A DNA stretch of 64,000 bases from an uncultured Selenomonas sp. (GTDB lineage: Bacteria; Bacillota; Negativicutes; Selenomonadales; Selenomonadaceae): positions 30,860 through 94,859 of the forward strand of contig USAK01000002.1 in NCBI GenBank assembly GCA_900552565.1. The letters are read 5' to 3'. The position numbers were made by a program, and so were the translations under genes. Under the pieces are notes generated by a model. That model did not search any database, had not been told where the DNA came from, and was given only the letters and a program-made list of their open reading frames with translations. This document shows, in pieces, positions 35,645-43,840 of the stretch; positions within the stretch are counted from its first letter, which is position 1, and each line of letters opens with the position of its first letter.

Positions 35645-36673
35645 TCACTGCTTCTCGGATTTCTCGTACTTAGCGAGTTTCTTCTCGAGCTGACGGAATT
35701 TCTTGTACATCTCCGGCAGATGCTTCATCGAAGCCTGCATGCGCAGCCACTCTGCATGACTCTGTACAGGGAAGCCCGCGCAGAACACGCCTTCCGGCAT
35801 ATCGCCGATGATGCCGGAACGGGCGGCATAAACAGAATTTGCGCCGATATGGATATGGCCAACCGTACCGACCTGGCCGCCAAACGTGACGTTATGGCCG
35901 ACAATCGTCGAGCCCGAAATGCCCGTCTGAGCAACAATCAGGCAGTTCGGACCGATCTTGCAGTTATGGCCGATATGAACAAGGTTATCGATTTTTGTAC
36001 CATGGCCAATGACCGTCGAGCCCATGGCTGCGCGGTCAATGCCGTCATGCGCGCCGATTTCGACATCATCCTCGAGGACGACATTGCCGACCTGCGGCAC
36101 TTTCGTATGTACGCCTTCATGCGTTGTGAAGCCGAAGCCGTCCGAGCCGATGACAGCCGAGCAGTGGATGACGCAGCGTTTGCCGACACGGCAGTGCTCG
36201 CGGACCGTCGCACTTGAATAAATGACCGTATCCTCTTCAATCTCTGCATACTGGCCAATATACGTATGCGGATACAGCGTCACGCGGTCCCCGATGACGG
36301 CGTGGTCATCGACAACGGCGAACGGCATGATGATGACGTCTTTGCCAATCTTGACATCTTTGCCAATATGAGCCTTCTCGCTGACGCCCTGAGGGAACTG
36401 GAGCTTCGGCGTGAACAGCTCGAGGAGTTTGGCAAAGGCAGCGCGCGGCTCTTCCACATAAAGTGCCGTCTTCGGGAACTCCCCAATTCCCTCCGGCAGC
36501 ATGACAGCAGCCGCTTTGCACGTCTTCGCTTCTTCAATATGCGGGTCCACAGCAAAGGTCAGGTCATGCTCGCCCGCCCCTTCGATATTGTCGAGGCCCT
36601 TGATGACGATGGATGCATCGCCTTCGATACGGCCGCCAACATAATCCGCAATTTCCTGCAAGGTCTTTTTCAT
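35645..36673 (-). CDS. lpxD: UDP-3-O-(3-hydroxyacyl)glucosamine N-acyltransferase LpxD
   Basis: This 342-aa trimeric acyltransferase adds the N-linked acyl chain after LpxC. The N-terminal uridine-binding domain spans about 1-95, followed by hexapeptide repeats with the catalytic His in GAHDGIDRAAMG (about 235) and the LVHIGHNCKIGPNCLIVAQTGISGS stretch. The C-terminal helix (about 305-340) is typical. Confidence 0.96.
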   Translation of the reverse strand: MKKTLQEIADYVGGRIEGDASIVIKGLDNIEGAGEHDLTFAVDPHIEEAKTCKAAAVMLPEGIGEFPKTALYVEEPRAAFAKLLELFTPKLQFPQGVSEKAHIGKDVKIGKDVIIMPFAVVDDHAVIGDRVTLYPHTYIGQYAEIEEDTVIYSSATVREHCRVGKRCVIHCSAVIGSDGFGFTTHEGVHTKVPQVGNVVLEDDVEIGAHDGIDRAAMGSTVIGHGTKIDNLVHIGHNCKIGPNCLIVAQTGISGSTIVGHNVTFGGQVGTVGHIHIGANSVYAARSGIIGDMPEGVFCAGFPVQSHAEWLRMQASMKHLPEMYKKFRQLEKKLAKYEKSEKQ

Positions 36674-36728
36674 GTCACAATCCCATCCTTACATTCTTAT
36701 ATCCCTACATCCATAGCATCTTTACGTC

Positions 36729-37166
36729 TTACTGCAGTTTGGCAATGACGTCATCCGTCACGTCAACGCAGCCCGACAGGGCCGTCGGCTGCTCTTTCTC
36801 GCTGTCAACGACAACATCGAGTTTCTTTTCCTTTGCGATATCCTGCAGCGCCGCACTGACTTTCTGCTGCAGCTGCATCTGATACGACTGGTTGAGGCTG
36901 GCCATCTTCTGCTGAGCCTGAGCCTGTGTCTTCTGCGCATCTTCTTGACTCATGTCCGGGTTATCCTGCAGGGACTTCTGTGCTTCCTCGCGGGCCTCAT
37001 TGATTTTCTGATTGCCTTCATCCACCAGGGCCTTGACCTGCGGAGCTTCCTGCATGACGCGGGAACCTTCAATATAGCCGATCTTGACCTGTCCGCAGCC
37101 ACTCATGAGCATCGTTGCAGCAAAAGCTGCTGCCAAAAGGCCTACGGTTTTTTTACGTAATTTCAT
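36729..37166 (-). CDS. OmpH/Skp-like periplasmic lipoprotein
   Basis: This 145-aa protein has a lipoprotein signal peptide with lipobox LMSGC (Cys about residue 24). It continues with GYIEGSRVMQEAPQ, a Gln-rich coiled coil and the end KLDVVVDSEKEQPTALSGCVDVTDDVIAKL, the OmpH/Skp pattern. It is probably a chaperone for OM proteins tethered to a membrane by lipid. Skp proteins are usually soluble, so the lipid anchor is unusual. It is the third of three OmpH-like genes in a row, just before lpxD. Confidence 0.88.
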   Translation of the reverse strand: MKLRKKTVGLLAAAFAATMLMSGCGQVKIGYIEGSRVMQEAPQVKALVDEGNQKINEAREEAQKSLQDNPDMSQEDAQKTQAQAQQKMASLNQSYQMQLQQKVSAALQDIAKEKKLDVVVDSEKEQPTALSGCVDVTDDVIAKLQ

Positions 37167-37235
37167 GTTGTGATTCTCTTCTTTCTACATGTATAGATAA
37201 TTAAGGATTTAAGATAGTTGCGTTTACGATAGTGA

Positions 37236-38408
37236 TTATGAGTTCTGCGCTGAGCCGTCTGACGCAGCGGCGCTGTTTTCATCGCTTGCAGAAAGCGTCC
37301 CCATCTCTTCGACGAGCTCATCGGTGACATCTTCCGTATCCGAGCCGACCACGGGCATAAAGCGATTGGGCTTCATGCTGTCCGGCACGTCAAGCGGAAG
37401 TTTGTACACGAGATCCTCTGCCGGATTGGCGAGGATCAGGGTAAAGTGATGCAGAATAGCGATTTTTGCTGCCTTGCCGGCAATATCATTGCGGATATGC
37501 GTGTCAAGAGCCTGAATCTCTTCGGCTTTTTCCGCCATCTGCTTCTTAATCTGTACGCGCTTCTGGATATTCAGCTCAGCATCTTGCTGATTCTGCACTG
37601 CCATGGCCTGCGTATCGCGCTGCTGCACATCCGACTGTTTGCGGACGGCCGCAGATTTCTGCTGGTTCATTGCCGTCTTGGCCTGTTCTTGCCATTTCGC
37701 AACCTTCGGCCCCATCACAGACTGCACATAGCTGTTGACTTCTTTTTCCCACTCTTTGGCGAGTTCCTGCTGGCGCATGCCGCGTTCCTGCTGCAGAAGT
37801 GAGCGCTGATTTTCCCAATCGGCTTTTTCCGCATCAAGGTCTTCCTGTTTGGCCCAGGGATGATGCATCGCTTTTTGGTTGTCAATCTTGAGATTCAGAT
37901 TGAAGATGGCATTCTGATAATCTTCGTCAACAGCCTTGCGCCGGCTGTCATATTCGGCCTGATGTGCCTCGCGGTATGCCTTCTCCACGCTTTTTGCTTC
38001 GCGTTCAAGCTCGGTGCGTCCGCCGATGACGGTCTGTGCATTCTTCTGCCAGACGGAATCGTCAAACGGCTTGCTGTCCACCTGCGGAGGCTGTACGGGC
38101 ATTTCCGGCAGTTTCTCCGTGTCTTTGAGAGAAAGTTCCAGACTCTTGTACTCCTTCTGAAGGGACAAGAGCTTATCGTAGTCGGGATGTGCCTCGAGTG
38201 CTTTCTGCATATCGACAAGGCCGATACTGGCGGCTTCTGTTGTCTGCACCTGCTGATGCCCGGGCATCAGCGCGCGCAGCCCCCAAGCGCCAAGGAAAAC
38301 AAGCCCGAGTGCCACCGCACTGCCGAGGATGATTTCCTTGCGCTTTTTCTTCCATAGACTAGATTTGGCAGAGTCTGAAGACTTTGCCGCCTTATTCGGA
38401 TCCGCCAC
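37236..38408 (-). CDS. large membrane-anchored OmpH-like coiled-coil protein
   Basis: This 390-aa protein has an N-terminal cytoplasmic tail, one membrane helix (about 28-48), then SIGLVDMQKALEAHPDYDKLLSLQKEYKSLE, the OmpH start. A very long Gln/Lys/Glu-rich coiled coil follows (about 80-300), with HFTLILANPAEDLVYKLP and DVTDELVEEM at the end. It is more than twice the size of Skp. GTG at 38408 is the likely start, with AAGGAGGG 7 nt upstream. The function is inferred from the domain and from the bamA neighbourhood. Confidence 0.85.
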   Translation of the reverse strand: MADPNKAAKSSDSAKSSLWKKKRKEIILGSAVALGLVFLGAWGLRALMPGHQQVQTTEAASIGLVDMQKALEAHPDYDKLLSLQKEYKSLELSLKDTEKLPEMPVQPPQVDSKPFDDSVWQKNAQTVIGGRTELEREAKSVEKAYREAHQAEYDSRRKAVDEDYQNAIFNLNLKIDNQKAMHHPWAKQEDLDAEKADWENQRSLLQQERGMRQQELAKEWEKEVNSYVQSVMGPKVAKWQEQAKTAMNQQKSAAVRKQSDVQQRDTQAMAVQNQQDAELNIQKRVQIKKQMAEKAEEIQALDTHIRNDIAGKAAKIAILHHFTLILANPAEDLVYKLPLDVPDSMKPNRFMPVVGSDTEDVTDELVEEMGTLSASDENSAAASDGSAQNS

Positions 38409-38430
38409 AGACTCTGCCCTCCTTACAAGT

Positions 38431-38456
38431 AGTACCGAGCGCAACCGCTCGGTACT
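38431..38456. other. perfect 11-bp palindromic hairpin between two ompH-like genes
   Basis: AGTACCGAGCG, a 4-nt loop CAAC, and its exact complement lie between the first and second OmpH-like genes, about 23 bp before the GTG start of the second. No T tract follows on either strand. It could be an RNA-processing or stability element, or an operator. Confidence 0.75.
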
Positions 38457-38482
38457 CAACGCTCCATATGACCCTCAGAGGC

Positions 38483-38947
38483 TTACTTGCTGAGCTTATT
38501 GATGACATCCTGCGTGATATCCTGGCCGCCGTAAACCACCGAGCTCTTTTCGAGAACAACAGAGAGGCCTTTAGCTTCTGCTACGCTCTTGACGGAATCC
38601 TCAATGTTCTTCTGGAACGGCTCCATGAGCTCCTGATTCTTCTGTGCAAGGCGCTGTTGCGTCTGCTGATAGTAATCGTTCTTTTCCTGATCGCTCATGT
38701 TGGCCGATTTCTCTTCAAACTCTTTCTGAGCATCCTGGACTTCTTTCTGCATCTGAGACTGAATGTCCTGGAGCTGCGAGCTCTGCTGAGCAATCTGGCG
38801 GTAGTCGACAACACCGACGTTCGAACTTGCGGCATTGGCGATGCCCGTACCGGACTGCGTGAGTGCGAGAGCTACGACGGAGCCAACAAATACGAGTGCG
38901 ATGAGAACACTGATGATTTTGACCTGCTTCTTCTGTAAAGTAACCAT
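38483..38947 (-). CDS. OmpH/Skp-family periplasmic chaperone-like protein
   Basis: This 154-aa protein has an N-terminal signal or anchor helix (about 10-30), then NVGVVDYRQIAQQSSQL, a Gln-rich helical hairpin (about 55-115), and the OmpH end GLSVVLEKSSVVYGGQDITQDVINKL. It is closest in size and layout to a normal Skp, which holds unfolded OM proteins on the way to BamA. It is the first of three OmpH-like genes and has its own promoter. Confidence 0.92.
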   Translation of the reverse strand: MVTLQKKQVKIISVLIALVFVGSVVALALTQSGTGIANAASSNVGVVDYRQIAQQSSQLQDIQSQMQKEVQDAQKEFEEKSANMSDQEKNDYYQQTQQRLAQKNQELMEPFQKNIEDSVKSVAEAKGLSVVLEKSSVVYGGQDITQDVINKLSK

Positions 38948-38985
38948 TTTATCTTCTCCTTTTACGATTCCAAAGAAACACGTTT

Positions 38986-39014
38986 ATTATAGCAGACTTC
39001 GCAGGGGTCTACAA
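38986..39014 (-). promoter_or_regulatory. promoter of the ompH-lpxD unit
   Basis: On the minus strand, TTGTAG and a perfect TATAAT are separated by 17 bp, about 38 bp before the first OmpH-like ATG. Confidence 0.7.
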
Positions 39015-39037
39015 GAAGTAGTTGCCCTGACGTAGTC

Positions 39038-40357
39038 TTAGAAATTTCCGATGAGTCTCAGCCAGCCCTGTGTTTTGTCAAGGACGTACTCAAGACTCAG
39101 GAAATCATGAACTTTATACAAGAGACCGGCTTCGCCGAGCTGGTCGGCAAAACGGTATTCATAGCGGAGCTGCCAGCGCGGGGCAATTTCCTGCAGGGCA
39201 CCAAGCACAAAGCGGTTTTTGCGCATATCATAGCGAATCTGGCCCGTCGTGCCTGTGCCGACGCGGTGTCCATAGCCGAGTTCCCAGTCCCAGTCGACTT
39301 TCTGCGGCATGAAGTCAAATTGGGCAAATACTTCGTCGCGCGACGTCATCATGCGGCCTGCGTGCAGGCGGAAACGCATGCTGTCAATCTCGTTTTCGTA
39401 TTTGCTTTCCCTGCGTCCCATATCGACCCAGCCCGTCAAACGGGCACGATAGCGGTCCGAATCGGAACGGCTCATGACTTCCATGCGCTCCTGCGGTGCA
39501 ATCGTCACGACGGACTTCATGCGCAGCGCCCGAAAATCCTGCTGCACATCGAGCGTTTTGGCAAACTGTTGCTCAAAATCGTGCTGATGACGCGCGACAA
39601 AGGCCACAGGCACGCCGACTAAAGAATCCACCTGCTGCTGCATGAGTTCGCGGTGATTGAGCAGGGTAAAATTCGGGACGGTATCCGACCGCATGGAAAG
39701 GTCCGTCGTGCGGACCACGGGCAGGCGCGGGTAGACCGTCAAGCTGACTTTGGCTGCACTGCCATCCGTTTCGACATCGAAGTCCCCGCGGAATTCCGGC
39801 AAATGCGCCGCGAGATAATCATTCAGATGATGTTTCAGAACGCCATTCGTCCAGTCCGCCGCGGCTACGGGCAGGCCGTAGAGCGCGTCGGAAAAAACGG
39901 TGTTGACATCGGCGAGGTCTCTGCGCGCCAGGGCTTCTACCGCAGGCGGCATGCCCTCGACCTTTGTGTCAACCACAATCGTCTGAATCTGATCGGACCA
40001 TGGCAGAAGGTCTACGCGGACCGCAGCAGTGCTGCCAAGCGTCAGGCTGACCTGCCGTACCGTATAGCCGACGAGGACCTTATCAAAGACTTGACGAATG
40101 ACTTCAGATTTCTGCGCGACTTCTGCCGGCTCTGTACTCGTCGGCAGGCCGAGCAGCAGTTGCTCCGCAATGACGCGCACGCTCGTCTCCATGCGCTGCT
40201 GCACCAGAGGCGGCAGACCCGTTTCTGACGTCACGCTGACATCGAGATTTTCCACGCGGCTGCCCGCTTCTGCGGTCAGGGGCAGCAGGCAGAACAGAAT
40301 GCCGAGCAGGAAGACCGCCTGACAGCGCCCTTTCTGCCCCAGCCATCGTATCAGCAA
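39038..40357 (-). CDS. uncharacterised exported protein with OM-barrel-like C-terminus
   Basis: I do not recognise a named family. The product has a signal peptide (AVFLLGILFCLLPLTAEAGS) and an alpha/beta N-terminal half (about 30-280) with repeated beta-helix-beta units reminiscent of POTRA-type domains. The C-terminal part (about 290-439) has alternating hydrophobic/aromatic strands and ends in WLRLIGNF, a terminal Phe as in BamA substrates. This suggests an OM-inserted or OM-associated protein. It follows bamA by 43 bp. TTG at 40357 is the likely start; the ATG at 40456 lies inside bamA. Confidence 0.75.
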   Translation of the reverse strand: MLIRWLGQKGRCQAVFLLGILFCLLPLTAEAGSRVENLDVSVTSETGLPPLVQQRMETSVRVIAEQLLLGLPTSTEPAEVAQKSEVIRQVFDKVLVGYTVRQVSLTLGSTAAVRVDLLPWSDQIQTIVVDTKVEGMPPAVEALARRDLADVNTVFSDALYGLPVAAADWTNGVLKHHLNDYLAAHLPEFRGDFDVETDGSAAKVSLTVYPRLPVVRTTDLSMRSDTVPNFTLLNHRELMQQQVDSLVGVPVAFVARHQHDFEQQFAKTLDVQQDFRALRMKSVVTIAPQERMEVMSRSDSDRYRARLTGWVDMGRRESKYENEIDSMRFRLHAGRMMTSRDEVFAQFDFMPQKVDWDWELGYGHRVGTGTTGQIRYDMRKNRFVLGALQEIAPRWQLRYEYRFADQLGEAGLLYKVHDFLSLEYVLDKTQGWLRLIGNF

Positions 40358-40400
40358 ACAGCATCCCTTCTTTGCCCTTTGTTCTTTGCTGGAGATTTCA

Positions 40401-42371
40401 TCAGAACGTGCTGCCGACACTGAAGTGTACGCGGCCGCCGTCGTCGCCCCAGCCATAATCGAAGCGCAGCGGTCCGATTGGTGTCGTCAGGGCAATGCCG
40501 ACACCGACGCTGCCGTGCATATTGTCAGGCGTCAGGCCGCTGTCCCAGGCACCGCCCCAATCCGTGAACAGGGCACCCTGTACCTTCTTGATGATAGGGA
40601 AACGGTACTCGAGCGTGCCGAGGAATTCGCGGTCGCCGCGGAACTGGTCTTCACGGTAGCCGCGCAGTGAGCCCTGGCCGCCGATACGGTACTGGTTGAA
40701 TTCAGAGATATCGCCGTTGCCGATACCGTAGCGGGCGCGCAGAGCCCAGACCTGCGAACGGCCGGCGCGGATGTAGCGCTGACCATCGACCGTGTACTTC
40801 TGGAAGTCGAAGTCGCCGCCAAAGCCCGCGAACTCGCCCGAAAGACTCAGACGGCTGCCGCTCATCGGATTGTAGACATTGTCGCGCGTATCCGTGACAT
40901 GCTCGAACGTGACGCTGCGCGTCGTGCCGAAGTTATCGTCACGCCACTGTTTATAAGCATCCGTACTGCGGTCGCCCATATTGCCGTCATCGACATGTCT
41001 TACATAAGAATCCTTGCGGTTGCGCAGCGTGACGTAATTCGTCGAATACTCACTGACCGGACGGCCAAAGACAATCTCGCCGCCAGAGTACTTGCGCATG
41101 TACGTTTCCTTGAGGTCGCCGCTCGTATCGTAATCATCGTATTCATACGTACGGTTGTAGATGCGGAACGTGCCGACCGTTTCCTTGCTGTCGAGCCATG
41201 GACGGCGGTAAGAGAACGTGTAGCCGTGAGCATCCGTGTCATCGCCGCTCGTCTCATACGTCAGGCTGATGGCATCGCCTGTGCCGCGGAAGTTCGTATC
41301 ACCGATGGAAACCATGCCGATGACACCGTCTTCACTCGAATAGCCGGCGCCGATGCCGAACGAACCCGTACGTTTCTCCGTGACGTCGAGCTCCATGACC
41401 ACAGCATTCGGGTCAACGCCCGGATTCATCTTGATATTGACATCTTCGAAGAAACCGAGGTTGTAGACGCGCTGCATGCTGCGGCGTGCGAGCTTCGAGT
41501 TGAACGGCTCGCCCGGCTTCTGGCGCATCTCGCGCAGGATGACGCGCTCTTTCGTCTTCGTGTTGCCCTTGACCTTATAGCCTTCAAGGATACCCTCATT
41601 GACTTTGAGGTTCAGAATGCCGTTCTTATCGATATTCATATCCGTGATTTTAGCGAGGATATAGCCGTCGCGGCGGTACTGCTCCTGAATGGCCGTAACT
41701 GCCTTGTTGAGTTCACGGCTGTTGAGGATTTCACCGGTCTTAAGCGTGACGAAGCTGTTGAGCGTATCGCTGCTCTCAACGGTATTGCCCGTGATATTGA
41801 CACCCTTGAGCACCGGATTCTCGAGAACATGATAGGTGATGATGACACCCTCCGGCACCTTCTCGAACGTCGGGTAGATATCATAGAAGTAGCCCGTGTT
41901 GTAGATTTTCTCGCGGTCGGCATCGAGGCCTTTGACCGTGAACATATCGCCGGCCTTCATGGAAATCGCGGCTTTGGCCGTGCCCTCCGTGGCCTTCGAC
42001 GTACCCTCAAAAATCGTGTCAACGACAGTCTGGCCTTCATACTGCTTCATGCCATCGGCAATAGCCGTTTCCTCAGGGCGCGTTTTCGCCCAGGTCTGCG
42101 TGCGTTCATCAATCGACGAATTTGCCGCCGCATCGGCCTGAGCCGCGGCAGAAGTATCTGCCGCCTTGACAGCTGTTTCCGTTTTGGCAGTTTCCTGCGT
42201 CACGGCTTTCGCAGCCGCTGCCGTATCTTCAGCAGCAGCAGTATTGGCCGCTGCCGTATTGGCAGCCTCTGCCGGCTGAGCCTCTGCTGCAAAGGACGTC
42301 CCCGGCACAGCAGCACAGCTGACAGCAAGGGCTACAGCATAAGCAAGAGATCTGTATTTCTGTTTCTTCAA
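40401..42371 (-). CDS. bamA: outer-membrane protein assembly factor BamA (three POTRA domains)
   Basis: This 656-aa Omp85 protein inserts beta-barrels into the outer membrane. It has a signal peptide (about 1-29), an unusual Ala/Thr/Glu-rich linker (about 30-90), three POTRA domains (about 110-335) and a barrel (about 336-656). The loop-6 motif reads GSLRGYREDQFRGD, and the protein ends HFSVGSTF with terminal Phe. Proteobacterial BamA has five POTRAs. TTG at 42371 is the start, with AGGAGG 8 nt upstream. Confidence 0.95.
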   Translation of the reverse strand: MKKQKYRSLAYAVALAVSCAAVPGTSFAAEAQPAEAANTAAANTAAAEDTAAAAKAVTQETAKTETAVKAADTSAAAQADAAANSSIDERTQTWAKTRPEETAIADGMKQYEGQTVVDTIFEGTSKATEGTAKAAISMKAGDMFTVKGLDADREKIYNTGYFYDIYPTFEKVPEGVIITYHVLENPVLKGVNITGNTVESSDTLNSFVTLKTGEILNSRELNKAVTAIQEQYRRDGYILAKITDMNIDKNGILNLKVNEGILEGYKVKGNTKTKERVILREMRQKPGEPFNSKLARRSMQRVYNLGFFEDVNIKMNPGVDPNAVVMELDVTEKRTGSFGIGAGYSSEDGVIGMVSIGDTNFRGTGDAISLTYETSGDDTDAHGYTFSYRRPWLDSKETVGTFRIYNRTYEYDDYDTSGDLKETYMRKYSGGEIVFGRPVSEYSTNYVTLRNRKDSYVRHVDDGNMGDRSTDAYKQWRDDNFGTTRSVTFEHVTDTRDNVYNPMSGSRLSLSGEFAGFGGDFDFQKYTVDGQRYIRAGRSQVWALRARYGIGNGDISEFNQYRIGGQGSLRGYREDQFRGDREFLGTLEYRFPIIKKVQGALFTDWGGAWDSGLTPDNMHGSVGVGIALTTPIGPLRFDYGWGDDGGRVHFSVGSTF

Positions 42372-42435
42372 AGGTCAAACCTCCTATATGATATCTTCAT
42401 CATCACTGAATTTTACAAGGATATAAGGATATCTA

Positions 42436-43020
42436 TTATTTCCGCAAAGTTTTGCCTGCGGTTTGCATCAATTTCTGCATCCCGTCATCCGGGACTTTTG
42501 GCGTCTGAGGCTGAGCAGCCGCTGCTGCCGCTTTGGGCTGCACCTGCTGCTCAGCAGGTACGGCATCTGGCACAGTGCTTTCCTGTACCGGCTGCATCTG
42601 CGGATGTACAGGGACTGCTGCCTCGGCTTTCGCTTCCGGCAAAGGTGCATCATCATGAACCGGTGGACTGCTTTGCACGGCCTCGGGCGCTGCCTGCGGC
42701 GGCGCCGATTCCTGTGGGGCTTCCTGTACGGCAGGCGCCGGAGGGTACGAAGAGGAAACGGACGGTGCCTGTCCGCGCACGAACCACCAGCCGCCCGCGG
42801 CGATGAAAAGAGCTGCACATGCAGGCAGTAGCCGCGCCGTCCACTTCTTAAGCAGGCGGTGCCCCGGCGTTCCCTCCACGCGGGCAAGTTCTGCCTTGGC
42901 CAGCATGACTTTGAGTTCGCCGCGCACCCTATGATTTTCCGCTAAAGAATGCTCCGCTTCACCGAGCCATTCCCTCGCCGCCCGTATATGACGGCGCTGC
43001 TTCTGATTCCGGTCTCTCAT
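42436..43020 (-). CDS. single-pass membrane protein with Pro/Ala/Gln-rich exported tail
   Basis: This 194-aa protein is not recognised. A basic N-terminal part (about 1-60) forms charged helices, including AREWLGEAEHSLAEN. One membrane helix follows (about 65-85), then a periplasmic tail (about 86-194) rich in Pro, Ala and Gln. The layout, with a small cytoplasmic domain, one helix and a low-complexity periplasmic tail, is like membrane anti-sigma factors or TonB-type spanners. It lies directly after a sigma-factor gene. AGGAGG precedes the ATG. Confidence 0.75.
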   Translation of the reverse strand: MRDRNQKQRRHIRAAREWLGEAEHSLAENHRVRGELKVMLAKAELARVEGTPGHRLLKKWTARLLPACAALFIAAGGWWFVRGQAPSVSSSYPPAPAVQEAPQESAPPQAAPEAVQSSPPVHDDAPLPEAKAEAAVPVHPQMQPVQESTVPDAVPAEQQVQPKAAAAAAQPQTPKVPDDGMQKLMQTAGKTLRK

Positions 43021-43123
43021 GATACACCTCCTGCCTGCTCAGATTCACAGGCCTATAACCTATAGTCCAAAGCGTTCATGAAATAGCGGCATCTCATATG
43101 CAGCCATTTTAACGGCTGACGTG

Positions 43124-43153
43124 AAAATAGCTCCTGTTTTCTTTTTTGTTCAA
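43124..43153 (-). promoter_or_regulatory. weak promoter candidate before the single-pass membrane protein
   Basis: On the minus strand, TTGAAC and TATTTT are 18 bp apart in the 159-bp gap between the sigma-factor gene and the membrane-protein gene. A 5-bp hairpin (CAGCC/GGCTG) lies just downstream. Confidence 0.3.
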
Positions 43154-43179
43154 ATGCTTTCTACTTCTTTTCTATTTTT

Positions 43180-43812
43180 TCACCAGTAGTGCATAAAGCG
43201 CGAAAGCATGCCGCGGATGCGGCGGATGCCGTTTTTCTGCAGGCGGTAGACATGAGATGAGCTGACATTCAGCGTGTCCGCCATGCCGGCAGCATCTTCG
43301 CTGCTCCAGTACATGCCTTCAAGCACCGCCCGTTCCTTGTCAGGCAGGCGCGCCATGGCCTGATGCAGCTTGGCCGCGAGCTCGTGGCTTTCGGCCTGTT
43401 CCGGTACGGAAGCCGCTACATCCACGAGATTTTCCTTGATGCTGCCAGAGCTTCCTTCCATAGCCTCTTCGATGCACGCGATATCCACCTGCCCCTCACG
43501 GCGCAGGAAATCCATCATGCGGCCGCGGATGCGGTGAACGGCAAACAGGCTGAACGCCACGCCGCGCGTATAGTCGAAACGTTCTACGGCTTCAATGAGG
43601 CCGATGGTCCCCTCCTGTATGACATCCATGATGCAGTCGAGGCGGGCAAACGGCACCGCCTGCTTAAAGACGAGCGGCTGATATGATTCGATGAGGCGCT
43701 GGCGTGCCTTGTCATCCCCCTGCTCCCGGAACGCCTGCCAGAGTTTTTGCTCCTCGGCCAGTTCCAGTGTCTTTATTTTACTGAGTTCTTTTATATAGTC
43801 ATTCAGGCACAT
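43180..43812 (-). CDS. sigma-70 family RNA polymerase sigma factor
   Basis: This 210-aa sigma factor has region 2 (LIESYQPLVFKQA to VERFDYTRGVAFSLFAVHRIRGRMMDFLRRE, about 40-110) and region 4 (LPDKERAVLEGMYWSSEDAAGMADTLNVSSSHVYRLQKNGIRRI, about 155-200). Region 3 is short and region 1 absent, so it is an alternative sigma factor like the SigB/SigF/FliA group but shorter. AGGAGGTG precedes the ATG. It sits 28 bp after tamB, inside the OM cluster, so it may direct envelope genes; that is inference. Confidence 0.9.
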   Translation of the reverse strand: MCLNDYIKELSKIKTLELAEEQKLWQAFREQGDDKARQRLIESYQPLVFKQAVPFARLDCIMDVIQEGTIGLIEAVERFDYTRGVAFSLFAVHRIRGRMMDFLRREGQVDIACIEEAMEGSSGSIKENLVDVAASVPEQAESHELAAKLHQAMARLPDKERAVLEGMYWSSEDAAGMADTLNVSSSHVYRLQKNGIRRIRGMLSRFMHYW

Positions 43813-43840
43813 AGCCTCACCTCCTCATCTGCCTGTTACC

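Noticed and set aside
39038-40456. Start of the unknown exported protein at ATG 40456
   Set aside because: This would place 56 nt inside bamA and 33 extra residues before the signal peptide. TTG at 40357 gives a normal signal peptide and has a ribosome-binding site.
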